Shown in pieces: positions 17,020 through 25,555 of a stretch of DNA of 64,000 nt; the first letter of the stretch is position 1, and every line of letters begins with the position of its first letter. This DNA is from Falsiroseomonas selenitidurans (GTDB taxonomy: Bacteria; Pseudomonadota; Alphaproteobacteria; Acetobacterales; Acetobacteraceae): the NCBI RefSeq assembly GCF_012103215.1, contig NZ_JAAVNE010000022.1, forward strand, positions 1 through 64,000, written 5' to 3'. The position numbers and the translations under genes are program-made. Under the pieces are notes generated by a model. That model saw nothing but the letters and a program-made list of their open reading frames with translations, searched no databases and was not told where the DNA came from.

Positions 17020-17511
17020 ATGACCAACTGGACCACAGATATAGGTTTCCGCCTGGCATTGGCGAGACTGGGTGGTGCCATCGTGGCATCCGGGCGGCTT
17101 GGCCTGATCGACGCTAGGTCGATCCGTTGGCGGGCATCTGGCGGGGCCAATCTTCAAGGTCACGCAAATACCCTTGTTCCTCTCTCGCTACTCCTCGCGA
17201 TGACCGATAAAACGCTTGTGCGACGAGTTCGTAGGGATACTGATTTGACGCGTGACATGGGGCGGGGTTCGGTTGAATCTCTAAACAAATCGCTTCGAGA
17301 TGACATTGGTGTGGCGATGAGTAACCTGCGGTCTACTCAAGGCTCTGATATTGTTGCGCAGGAAATTAAATCCAAACGGAATATCACAGTAAATAAGGCT
17401 TGTGATACGTATCTGAGCATTGCGATGGGTGGGTCCCATGCCCGAGGAGGCGCCGGAGATACCGTCGTTAAGCGTACACTTAAAATAATTGCGCAGTTTA
17501 ATATGGTCTAG
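17020..17511 (+). CDS. Unknown protein between Res and Mod genes
   Basis: A 163-residue protein with no recognised domain. It has a hydrophobic, Gly-containing N-terminal part (FRLALARLGGAIVASGRLGLID) and a basic middle (LVRRVRRDTDLTRDMGRG). It starts 12 bp after the restriction gene and ends 2 bp before the methyltransferase gene, so all three are probably one transcript. Base composition falls sharply here (many AT-rich codons), unlike the flanking 70-percent-GC genes. It may be a system-specific accessory subunit or inhibitor; this is inference from position only. Confidence 0.5.
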   Translation: MTNWTTDIGFRLALARLGGAIVASGRLGLIDARSIRWRASGGANLQGHANTLVPLSLLLAMTDKTLVRRVRRDTDLTRDMGRGSVESLNKSLRDDIGVAMSNLRSTQGSDIVAQEIKSKRNITVNKACDTYLSIAMGGSHARGGAGDTVVKRTLKIIAQFNMV

Positions 17512-17513
17512 AC

Positions 17514-20324
17514 ATGGAAAAATCAGACAAGATTGAGCACTATCGGCATTCATCGGCAACGCGCGCAAACATACCAACCGCTGAGACATCGTCTCTCTTG
17601 GCTAAGGAGGAAGCGCAGGCTGCTGAAATGAAGTATCCGCGCAATCCCGATCTTGACCCGCAACTCGTCTGGCGAGGCAAAGATGAAGCGGACGCTGCCG
17701 ATCTGGCCGTACCAACGGTGCCGATCTACATCCAAGAAAAAATCATGCCGGAGGCGCTGATTCGGGATCTCCGTAAGCAAAAAGCTCCAGGCGTGAGGTC
17801 GCAGTCGGATCTGTTTGGTAGCTTTGACAGACTCGACGATCCGGAAGCGAAGCTCGAATTCTACGCCCACGCAGAAAACTGGTCGAACAGGATGATCCTG
17901 GGCGACAGCCTCCTGGTGATGAACAGCCTTGCGGAGAAGGAAGGTCTTCGCGGGCAGGTCCAGATGATCTTCTTCGATCCGCCTTACGGGATTCGCTTTG
18001 GGTCAAATTGGCAGCCAAGCACGAAGAAAGCCGAAGCCAAGGATAGGTCACTTGAGGGAGTGACGCGTGAACCTGAGCAGATCAAGGCATTTCGTGATAC
18101 CTGGAAAGACGGGATCAACAGCTATCTTGGGTATATCCGAGACAGGTTGGTGGTAGCACGTGAGTTGCTTACCGATAGCGGCAGTATATTTGTCCAGATC
18201 AGTGATGAAAATCTTCACTTAATTCGCTCACTTCTTGACGAAGTATTTGGGCCGGAAAATCACGTCTCTACGTTCAGTTTTCGCAAAAAGACGATGCCCT
18301 TCGGTACAAATTTCGTCGAACAGATGGCCGACTTCGTCGTGTGGTATGCGAAGCGGAAGGAGGATGCGAAGGGGCGACCGAACGCCAAGTATCGGAAGTT
18401 ATTCCGGGTCATGGAGTACGGGCCGCAGAGCGGGTTCCCCTATGTGCAGGCAGTTGATGGCGAGATAGCCCGGCCCGCTGATTTACCTCCAGAAGCTGTC
18501 GGCACCACGCCGCGCTGGTGCGGGTCCATGTCGCTGGAGCCATCCGGACTGATGGAAAGCGGCCTCTTCAAGCCAACTTTTCGTGGGAAGACCTACTCCC
18601 ATCCGAAGAACGGCTATGGGACCACACCTGAAGGCTTGCTTAGGCTCGAACGAGCCGGCCGGCTGATCCCAGCAGGTAATCTGCTTCGTACGGCCCTTCT
18701 GGCAGCGGACAAGTCCGTCGGCGACTTGACGGTTCCGTGGTCAGATACGGTCGGTGCAGACGACAAAGGATATGTCGTTCAAACAAATACGGAGGTCGTC
18801 AAGCGGTGCATGCTGATGACTACCGACCCAGGTGATCTTGTTCTCGATCCCACTTGCGGGTCGGGAACTACTGCGTTCGTAGCCGAAGCGTGGGGCCGTC
18901 GCTGGATTACTATCGACACTTCGCGTGTTGCCTTGGCCATAGCCAGGGCGCGGCTGATGTCACGACCTCATCCCGCGCATCTATTGCGCGACAGCCGCGA
19001 GGGGGCGGCAAAGGAAGCTGAAGTCACGGGCCGGCCCACTGCTGGAGGACCATATCAGGGTGACTTGCGTCAGGGCTTCCTGCTGGAACGCGTCCCACAT
19101 GTGACCGTTAGCTTGATCGCAAACAACGCCGAGATCGACGTCATTCATGATAAATGGCAGCCGGTCATCGAGGCAGCCCGCGCTGCATGGAACTCAGCCC
19201 TGGATACCACGGACGTAGAATGGCAGATCCCGCGCGCCGTGCCCGACGACGCACCAAAGGCCGCCCTGGATGCACATGCGGCATTCTGGAAAGCGCGCCG
19301 TGAGCGGCAGGCCGCGATGGACGCGTCCATCGCCCGCAACGCTGACGTCGAGTATCTCCACGACCGTCCCTACCCGAAGAAGGGCGCCGTCCGGGTCACA
19401 GGCCCTTTCACGGTGGAAAGCCTCTCCCCGCACCGCGTCCTCCCCGCTGATGAGGAGGATGAGGCGGTGGTTGCAGCCATGGCCGTGGAGGCCGGCGAGG
19501 CGCCGCCCCCGCGCCGCCGGCTGCGCCCCAAATCCGAAAGCAGCGCTGGCGACGATTTTGTCACCGCGGTGCTCGATAACCTGGCGAAGGCCGGGGTGCA
19601 AAACACCAAGAAGAATGAGCGCCTGATCTTAGCCACTCTCCGCCCTTGGCCTGGCCAGGGCCATGTCGCGGCCGAAGCCACTTATGAGGAAGCCGGCCAG
19701 CAGCGGCGCGCTGCCATCGTCATCGGCCCCGAATACGGTACCGTCGGCCAGGACCTAGTGCGGGAAGCCGCGCGGGAGTGCCGCGACTGGGCGGACAGCA
19801 TGGTGGTCTGTGGCTTCGCTTTCGATCCGCAAGTGGGCGAGACCACGATGAATTTCGGCCGGCTCACAGTGCTGAAGGCGCGGATGAGCCAGGAATTGCA
19901 TGCGGCCGACGCCTACAAGTCAGGCGGCGGCAACCTGTTCGTGGTGTTCGGGGAGCCGGATATCGCGCTGGACCGCAGGAAGGATGGCACCTGCGTCGTC
20001 CAGCTCCGCGGCGTGGACATCTTCGATCCAACCACCGGCGAGGTCCGCTCTTCCGGCAAGGTTGAGGAAGACGTCGCCTGCTGGTTCGTTGACACCGACT
20101 ACGACGGCGACAGTTTCTTTGTCCGCCACGCCTACTTTCTCGGCGGCAAGGACCCCTTCGAGAAACTGAAGACCGCACTGAAGACCGAAGTCGACGAGGC
20201 TGCATGGTCGACCCTCTACTCCAAAGAAAGCCGCCCTTTCTCGCCGCCGAAGTCGGGGCGGATCGCGGTGAAGGTGATCAACCACTACGGCGACGAGGCG
20301 ATGAGGGTGTTCAAGATCGGATGA
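17514..20324 (+). CDS. Type III-like DNA adenine methyltransferase (Mod)
   Basis: A 936-residue beta-class N6-adenine or N4-cytosine methyltransferase. Motif IV is DPPY at residues 155-158 and the AdoMet motif I is DPTCGSGTTAFVAEAWG from about residue 445, in the beta-class order. A long C-terminal extension (residues 480-936) is mixed and unassigned. It is expected to recognise and modify the target site and to guide the Res subunit at 13945-17007. The first half of the gene is AT-richer than the second half, suggesting a mosaic origin. The ATG at 17514 is used; it lies 2 bp after the previous stop. Confidence 0.88.
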   Translation: MEKSDKIEHYRHSSATRANIPTAETSSLLAKEEAQAAEMKYPRNPDLDPQLVWRGKDEADAADLAVPTVPIYIQEKIMPEALIRDLRKQKAPGVRSQSDLFGSFDRLDDPEAKLEFYAHAENWSNRMILGDSLLVMNSLAEKEGLRGQVQMIFFDPPYGIRFGSNWQPSTKKAEAKDRSLEGVTREPEQIKAFRDTWKDGINSYLGYIRDRLVVARELLTDSGSIFVQISDENLHLIRSLLDEVFGPENHVSTFSFRKKTMPFGTNFVEQMADFVVWYAKRKEDAKGRPNAKYRKLFRVMEYGPQSGFPYVQAVDGEIARPADLPPEAVGTTPRWCGSMSLEPSGLMESGLFKPTFRGKTYSHPKNGYGTTPEGLLRLERAGRLIPAGNLLRTALLAADKSVGDLTVPWSDTVGADDKGYVVQTNTEVVKRCMLMTTDPGDLVLDPTCGSGTTAFVAEAWGRRWITIDTSRVALAIARARLMSRPHPAHLLRDSREGAAKEAEVTGRPTAGGPYQGDLRQGFLLERVPHVTVSLIANNAEIDVIHDKWQPVIEAARAAWNSALDTTDVEWQIPRAVPDDAPKAALDAHAAFWKARRERQAAMDASIARNADVEYLHDRPYPKKGAVRVTGPFTVESLSPHRVLPADEEDEAVVAAMAVEAGEAPPPRRRLRPKSESSAGDDFVTAVLDNLAKAGVQNTKKNERLILATLRPWPGQGHVAAEATYEEAGQQRRAAIVIGPEYGTVGQDLVREAARECRDWADSMVVCGFAFDPQVGETTMNFGRLTVLKARMSQELHAADAYKSGGGNLFVVFGEPDIALDRRKDGTCVVQLRGVDIFDPTTGEVRSSGKVEEDVACWFVDTDYDGDSFFVRHAYFLGGKDPFEKLKTALKTEVDEAAWSTLYSKESRPFSPPKSGRIAVKVINHYGDEAMRVFKIG

Positions 20325-20356
20325 CAGGCGGGCTTCCTCCCTTGCCCGTCGTGCCG

Positions 20357-20866
20357 CTACGCCATGCCCTCGAATGTCTTGATGCGTGATGCGAAACGGT
20401 GATGTGTGCGCCATTCGACAAGCAACCCATCCGCGTCAGGCACAGTGATGCCGCCAGCCTTGATTGTCCGCAGGACAATGTCCTCGGTGGTGATGATACG
20501 TGCTGCCTTGTCGCGCCGCCGCATCTCAGCTCCGGCAAGGCGCTCTTGAAGCCCGGCAGCCATCCCGCGCGTCAGTGCGACGGCCATAACGGCGCGCTCG
20601 CCTGGCCCGAAGCGTCCGATCCGAGCCAGGTCCGCAAACAGCGCGACCTCGACCCGATCAGCGATGCTCTCGACGTGAAGAAGCCCGGAACTGATCGCTG
20701 CTTCCAGCACCTTCCGCTGGTCAGGCCGCGAGACCTCCTCCCGCACGTCCTCAGGCACGAGAAGAGGCACGGCCAGCGGCTGCAGAAGGTCCATCCGATC
20801 GATCCGAATGAAGTTCAACAGCACGGATGTGTCGAGGACGATTGTCGCCTTGTCGCTCAGCACCAC
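20357..20866 (-). CDS. PIN-domain protein paired with XRE/ImmA gene
   Basis: A 169-residue PIN-fold protein. TIVLDTSVLLNFIRIDRM near the N-terminus supplies the first Asp, PEDVREEVSRP a Glu, GPGERAVMAVAL a second acidic site, and IITTEDIVLRTIKAGGITV the C-terminal Asp, in the order of PIN RNases. The GTG at 20866 is chosen because it starts 10 bp after the XRE/ImmA stop; the longer open frame overlaps that gene. PIN proteins of toxin-antitoxin systems cut RNA. Here the partner is not a small antitoxin but a 412-residue regulator-peptidase. Confidence 0.72.
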   Translation of the reverse strand: MVLSDKATIVLDTSVLLNFIRIDRMDLLQPLAVPLLVPEDVREEVSRPDQRKVLEAAISSGLLHVESIADRVEVALFADLARIGRFGPGERAVMAVALTRGMAAGLQERLAGAEMRRRDKAARIITTEDIVLRTIKAGGITVPDADGLLVEWRTHHRFASRIKTFEGMA

Positions 20867-20876
20867 GTGCGGGTCG

Positions 20877-22115
20877 TCAGCTAAGAAGCTCGGCCAGTTC
20901 GAGAATCGAATCCGTATCCTCAAATTCCAGGTGCCGGGCAATCTCGGTGAGGCGGCCACTGGTAATCAACTCCCGGCGCCATGCCTCCATCGCAAGCGGC
21001 AGGATTTGCCACCTAAGGTCAGCATCCTTTGGCGGTGCCGCGGCTGCCGCATCATCGGCTTCGGAGGTGCTCCTCACCGTCTTGATATAGCGGTTCGCTG
21101 CCGTGGTCTGCTTTTGTAAGGCTTCCCGTTCAGCTGAGCTGATCTGACCGAGGCCAAGCAGCCGCCAGAGCGCGGCCGGATAACTGACGCCAAACTGTTC
21201 GGCGACCAGCGCCGCATCGACCACGGTGATGGTCTGGGAGCGCGGCGGGGAACGCAACTCACCGCGGACGCCGTCCTCGTTGGCGAGCGCGTCAGGCACC
21301 GCCTCTTCACGTCGAGATCCGTGGCCCTTGCCGAGACCGTGCAGAAACTCCCGTACACCGTCCGCCGGCATCAGGAACGTCGCGGCGAAGGCGTTTGCGC
21401 GCTGCTCACGCGTGTCCCTTCGATTGCTGCTCTGCGTGATGACCGCAGGCTGATCACGATCCATCAGCGCGTGGCCATACTCGTGCGCGAGTGAGAATCG
21501 GCACCGCCGGAAGTCCTGCTTGCCGTTGGCGATGACCGCGAGGCCAAAGTCTCGGCCGCTTAGGAACAGGCCAGACATGTCCTGCGGGAGGTCAAGCGTG
21601 GCGGCCCAAACCCCCTGGCTCCAGATGAGATCAGCGAGGTCACGGATAGGGGCATTTCCCAAGTCGAGCCGCCGTCGCTCTTGCTCTGCGACCATCTGGC
21701 CTTGGTCGATCGCAGAGCCCGTGGAGCGCGGAGCCGGAAGATCATGCCGCGGAAGGGCCGAGACAGGCTCACGCCCTAACAGTCGGAGGAGTGAGGAACC
21801 GTCACGGAACAACTGCACGCACCGCCCGACATGAATCTGCGCCGTCGATTCTGCCAGCCCAGGCTCCTGCCGAAACAGAGCCTGCACGGGATCGGCAGCC
21901 TCTTCGGCATCATTTGGATTGACGAACCACTCGATCGGCCGACCGTAAAGCGTCGCCAGCCGGGTGAGTTCGAGCGTGGACACCTGCCGTTGCCCGGACT
22001 CCATCAGACTGACCGCGGAACGGGGCACGCCGATCTCTGCGGCAGCCAGATCCTGGCTGATCTGTCCGCGTGCGATCCGCAGCCGGTGCCCGAGTTGTTC
22101 TGCGGTTATGGTCAT
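20877..22115 (-). CDS. XRE-family HTH regulator fused to ImmA/IrrE metallopeptidase
   Basis: A 412-residue protein. An XRE helix-turn-helix occupies residues 1-65 (LGHRLRIARGQISQDLAAAEIGVPRSAVSLMESG region). The ImmA/IrrE-type peptidase follows with the zinc motif in RFSLAHEYGHALMD (HExxH) and QRANAFAATFLMP downstream. Such proteins repress mobile-element genes and may cleave a partner repressor. The ATG at 22115 begins just at the HTH domain, while the longer open frame is shadow sequence. The PIN gene follows 10 bp after its stop, so the two are probably co-expressed. Confidence 0.85.
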   Translation of the reverse strand: MTITAEQLGHRLRIARGQISQDLAAAEIGVPRSAVSLMESGQRQVSTLELTRLATLYGRPIEWFVNPNDAEEAADPVQALFRQEPGLAESTAQIHVGRCVQLFRDGSSLLRLLGREPVSALPRHDLPAPRSTGSAIDQGQMVAEQERRRLDLGNAPIRDLADLIWSQGVWAATLDLPQDMSGLFLSGRDFGLAVIANGKQDFRRCRFSLAHEYGHALMDRDQPAVITQSSNRRDTREQRANAFAATFLMPADGVREFLHGLGKGHGSRREEAVPDALANEDGVRGELRSPPRSQTITVVDAALVAEQFGVSYPAALWRLLGLGQISSAEREALQKQTTAANRYIKTVRSTSEADDAAAAAPPKDADLRWQILPLAMEAWRRELITSGRLTEIARHLEFEDTDSILELAELLS

Positions 22116-22203
22116 GGGCCGTTCCTCAGCGGCAAGAATCGGTTGTGGGCCGGAGTGGCCCGCCACTCCCGCCTTCAGAGCGCATAGCCCGATCGAACAC
22201 GAA

Positions 22204-22252
22204 AAGTCAAGACTTGCCAGCTCCGTTCGATTTTCATACAACGGTGGCAAGT
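22204..22252. promoter_or_regulatory. Inverted repeats upstream of XRE/ImmA gene
   Basis: ACTTGCCA (22212-22219) and TGGCAAGT (22245-22252) are perfect 8-bp arms, and AAGTC/GACTT (22204-22215) forms a smaller overlapping repeat. They lie about 90-140 bp upstream of the XRE/ImmA start, where an autoregulatory operator would be expected. The stretch 22116-22449 holds no gene that I can support. Confidence 0.4.
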
Positions 22253-22277
22253 TCAGGCGCGAATCGCCTGGATGAAG

Positions 22278-22307
22278 TTGGGGGCGGAGTTGGCGCTCCG
22301 CCCCCAA
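22278..22307. repeat. GC-rich 12-bp inverted repeat
   Basis: Arms TTGGGGGCGGAG (22278-22289) and CTCCGCCCCCAA (22296-22307) pair perfectly around a 6-base loop. There is no T-run and no gene ends next to it; it lies between the divergent XRE/ImmA and YjzC-like genes. It may be an RNA structure in the YjzC leader or a scar of an insertion boundary. Confidence 0.6.
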
Positions 22308-22449
22308 ACCAGTGATCCGCTTGAAAACAGCGCACGATGGCGGGCGCCGCTTGGTCCAGACCACCCAACACGTCATTTCTACGACGGGTTGGACCAGACC
22401 GGCAATCACGTGTTTCCGCGCTTGTATCGGTCGGAAAGGACCAACATCG

Positions 22450-22641
22450 ATGTCGAAGCAGTATAAGCCGGGCGAGCCGGCACCGAGGTCAGCGCAATAC
22501 GGCATTCTTGGCCCGCGTGGCGGAGATACCGGACAGGAACGCACGGTGGTGAGGGGCGAACCCCTGCCGCCCACGCCGAAGCCTGGCATGACCTACGTCG
22601 TCAACGACCCGACCCGGAACGGCGCCGGTCGCTCGAAGTGA
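22450..22641 (+). CDS. YjzC-like small protein
   Basis: A 63-residue protein. It matches the YjzC family pattern: a short Lys/Tyr-containing start (KQYKPGEPAPRSAQYGIL), then GEPLPPTPKPGMTYVVNDPT near the end. The function of YjzC is unknown. The ATG at 22450 is preceded by GGAAAGGA. It stands alone between the XRE/ImmA gene and the tRNA, with a hairpin at 22648-22678 after it. Confidence 0.7.
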   Translation: MSKQYKPGEPAPRSAQYGILGPRGGDTGQERTVVRGEPLPPTPKPGMTYVVNDPTRNGAGRSK

Positions 22642-22647
22642 CGGAGA

Positions 22648-22678
22648 GGGGCGTCGCTGCTGGTCGCAGCGGCGTCCC
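22648..22678 (+). terminator. Hairpin after YjzC-like gene
   Basis: A 13-bp stem (22648-22660 with 22666-22678, two G-U pairs, 5-base loop) begins 7 bp after the stop. No clear T-tract follows, so it could be a weak intrinsic terminator or a stability hairpin. The rest of 22679-22942 has no gene or RNA I can recognise. Confidence 0.5.
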
Positions 22679-22942
22679 ATTCCCGTTCGGGTTGCTACCG
22701 CCCCAGCAGTCTCACCCCCAACCCCGAGCGAGGCGCGTGCCCGGAGATCGGCCTTTTTCCTGGCATTCAGGCTTGTAGACTGAATCGCCCAAGTCCCGAG
22801 CTTCGGAGAATCTTCGCCCTCTGGAGAGAGTTTTTCGGGTTCGTTGCATTCTCCAACCCTCAAGCCGTCACGGCAAAACCCCAGGAAACCTGCGGTTCAG
22901 GGCGCCATCGGCGCGTGGGAAACGTGAGGTTGGGAAACCGAC

Positions 22943-23017
22943 TGGAGCGGGCGAAGGGATTCGAACCCTCGACCCCAACCTTGGCAAGGTTGTGCTCTAC
23001 CCCTGAGCTACGCCCGC
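22943..23017 (-). tRNA. tRNA-Gly (GCC anticodon)
   Basis: On the minus strand the sequence folds as a full cloverleaf: acceptor stem GCGGGCG paired with CGCCCGC, T-loop GGTTCGAATCC, and anticodon stem CAACC/GGTTG enclosing TTGCCAA, which gives the anticodon GCC. The 3' CCA is encoded (22943-22945). The 3' end faces the accessory region to the left, the orientation expected for an element that integrates at a tRNA 3' end. Confidence 0.95.
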
Positions 23018-23262
23018 GCTCCGTCTGTAACGGCTACCTACCATGCCAAGGCGGAATTGCAAGTGACCTCCCTTCATCAATCTGTCGCCCGCGCGGCGGC
23101 GATGCGTCAGGTCGCTCCGACCCTGGTCCTGGCCCTGAACGGCCGGGCCTGCGCACTCCACGGGCAGCCACCGCGCGCGGCAGGCAGTCCCGGCACCTCG
23201 CCAGCCGGGCGCGGATCCGCCACTCTGCGGGCCTGGCAGGGCAGGGGTGGCGCGGGCAGGTC

Positions 23263-25554
23263 ATGGCATTCGATGTGCTTCCCGGGCTGGGCCAGCCGCT
23301 AAGGCGGCTGGAGGACCCGCGCCTGCTGACCGGCGGCGGCCGCTACACCGCGGACCTCGTCCCGCCCGGCGTGCTGCACGCGGCCTTCCTGCGCAGCCCG
23401 CACGCCCATGCCCGCATCCTCGGCGTGGAGGCCGCCGCGGCACGCGCCCTGCCCGGCGTGGTCGCGGTTTTCACCGGCGCGGATGTGGCCGGGCTCGGCC
23501 ACAACCCGGCGGTGACCGAAATCCGCGACGCCGCCGGTCGGCGCCATGTGGAACCGCAGCGCCTGCCGATCCCCACTGACCGCGTGCGCCATGTGGGGGA
23601 AATCGTCGCCATGGTGGTGGCCGAAACCCCCCACGCCGCGCGCGATGGGGCGGAGGCGCTGGTGGTAGACTACGACCCGCTGCCGGCCGTGGTGCAGGGC
23701 GACGCCGCGCTTGCCCCCGGCGCGCCGCAGCTGCACGCGACGGCGCCGGGCAATCTGGTCTGCGACTGGCAGAAGGGCGATGCGGCCACGGTGGAGGCGG
23801 CCTTCGCCGGCGCCGCCCATATCGCCCGTGTCGCCCACCGTTCCCCGCGTATCCTGGCCGGCTACCTGGAAACCCGCGCCGCGCTGGCGGAATGGGCGGA
23901 GGGGCGGGTGACGCTGACCACCCCCTCCCAGGGCGTGCACCTGCTGCACCGCATCCTGTGCGACCACATCCTGGGCTGGAAGCGGGAGCGGCTGCGGGTG
24001 GTGACGCCGGATGTCGGCGGCGGCTTTGGGCCGAAGCTGCCGCCCTATCCGGAGCAGGCGCTGGCCTGTTTCGCGGCGGACCGCCTGCGCCGCTCCGTGC
24101 TCTGGGTGCAGGACCGCACGGAACACCACCTGGCGGACACCCATGCCCGCGATCTGGTGGCCGAGGCGGAGCTTGCCCTGGATGCGCAGGGCCGCTTCCT
24201 GGCGGTGCGAGTGCGGGCGGTGGCCAATTTCGGCGCCTGGGTCTCCACCGTGAACCCGACCATCCCGACCGGCGGCATGGCCAAGGTGCTGGCCGGGCTC
24301 TACCGCATCCCGGCCATCCACATCGCCATGCGCTGCGCCTTCAGCAACACCGCGCCCGTGGATGCGGTGCGCGGCGCCGGCAAGCCGGAGGCACTGGTGC
24401 TGCTGGAACGCCTGGTGGATGTGGCGGCGCGGGAGACGGGGCGGGACCCGGCGGCGCTGCGCGGGTTGAACCTGCTGCGGCGGCAGGACTACCCGCACAC
24501 CACAGCGCTCGGCTACCGCTACGACAGCGGCGACCCGCCGGCGTTGCTGGAGGCCGTGCTGGAGCTGGCGCGGGCCGATGATTTCCCGGCCCGCCGCGCG
24601 GCGGCGGCTTCGCGCGGGCGGCTGCTCGGCCGCGGCCTGTCCTGCCACCTGCACGGCTCCGGCGGCTGGGGCGACGAGACCTCGGTGGTGGAGGTGCTGG
24701 CGGATGGCACCATCCTGGCCCGCACCGGCACGCAGAACCAGGGCCAGGGCCACGCCACCGCCTATGCCCAGCTGCTGGCCGCCGCCTTCGGCGTGGCGCC
24801 CGGCATGGTGCGGATCGAACAGGGCGACAGCGACCGCATCCCGCGCGGCGGCGGCACCGGCGGGTCTTCCTCCACCATCATCTCCGGCACCACCCTGGCC
24901 CGGGCGGCGGAGGCGGCGGTGGAGCAGGGGCGGGGCCTGGCGGCGGCGATGCTGGAAGCCGCGGCGGTGGATGTGGTGTGGGAGGATGGCGCCTACGCCG
25001 TGGCCGGCACCGACCGCCGCGTCGCGCTGGCCGCCGTTGCGGCGCGGGCCGGCGGGCTGGAGGGGCGCGCGGATTTCGCCGGCACGGTGGAAACCTGGCC
25101 CGCCGGCATTGCCTGGGCCGAGGTGGAGCTGGACCCCGAGACCGGCGCCGTCACCCTGCTGCGCCATGCCTGCGCCGTCGATGCCGGGGCCGTGGTGAAC
25201 CCGATGCTACTGGCCGGGCAGTTGCAGGGCGGTTGGGCGGCGGGCATTGGCCAGGCGCTGCTGGAATCCGCCCGCTACGATGCCGAGGGCCAGATGCAGG
25301 CGGCCACGCTGATGGACTACGCCATGCCGCGCGCCGCCGACCTGCCCGGCTTCGTCCATGTGGACCGCGGCGTGCCGAGCCCGAACAACGCGCTGGGAAT
25401 CAAGGGGGTGGGGGAGCTGCCGACCAATGGAGCCCCGGCCGCCCTGGCCAATGCCGTGGCCGACGCCCTGGCCCAGGCCGGGGTGATGGCGGAGATTCCG
25501 TTGCCGATGACGGCGGAGCGGGTCTGGGCGGCGCTTTCGGGCGCAGGGGCCTGA
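23263..25554 (+). CDS. Xanthine dehydrogenase-family molybdopterin-binding subunit
   Basis: A 763-residue CoxL/XdhB-type large subunit. The N-terminal part has GGGRYTADL and FLRSPHAHARI typical of the family; DVGGGFGPK near residue 249 lines the cofactor site; and IKGVGELPTNGAP near the C-terminus carries the catalytic Glu. These enzymes hydroxylate purines, aldehydes or CO, using Mo, FeS and FAD partners. No small FeS or FAD subunit is adjacent, so partners must lie elsewhere or the enzyme is of an atypical type. The ATG at 23263 gives the normal N-terminus; longer frames run through the tRNA. It converges with rfbD, stops 1 bp apart. Confidence 0.88.
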   Translation: MAFDVLPGLGQPLRRLEDPRLLTGGGRYTADLVPPGVLHAAFLRSPHAHARILGVEAAAARALPGVVAVFTGADVAGLGHNPAVTEIRDAAGRRHVEPQRLPIPTDRVRHVGEIVAMVVAETPHAARDGAEALVVDYDPLPAVVQGDAALAPGAPQLHATAPGNLVCDWQKGDAATVEAAFAGAAHIARVAHRSPRILAGYLETRAALAEWAEGRVTLTTPSQGVHLLHRILCDHILGWKRERLRVVTPDVGGGFGPKLPPYPEQALACFAADRLRRSVLWVQDRTEHHLADTHARDLVAEAELALDAQGRFLAVRVRAVANFGAWVSTVNPTIPTGGMAKVLAGLYRIPAIHIAMRCAFSNTAPVDAVRGAGKPEALVLLERLVDVAARETGRDPAALRGLNLLRRQDYPHTTALGYRYDSGDPPALLEAVLELARADDFPARRAAAASRGRLLGRGLSCHLHGSGGWGDETSVVEVLADGTILARTGTQNQGQGHATAYAQLLAAAFGVAPGMVRIEQGDSDRIPRGGGTGGSSSTIISGTTLARAAEAAVEQGRGLAAAMLEAAAVDVVWEDGAYAVAGTDRRVALAAVAARAGGLEGRADFAGTVETWPAGIAWAEVELDPETGAVTLLRHACAVDAGAVVNPMLLAGQLQGGWAAGIGQALLESARYDAEGQMQAATLMDYAMPRAADLPGFVHVDRGVPSPNNALGIKGVGELPTNGAPAALANAVADALAQAGVMAEIPLPMTAERVWAALSGAGA

Positions 25555-25555
25555 A

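Noticed and set aside
22915..23262. N-terminal extension of the molybdenum hydroxylase frame through the tRNA
   Set aside because: The frame crosses the tRNA-Gly gene, and family similarity starts at the ATG at 23263.
23299..25167. A 622-residue open frame on the minus strand
   Set aside because: Antisense to the molybdenum hydroxylase gene and of shadow-type composition.
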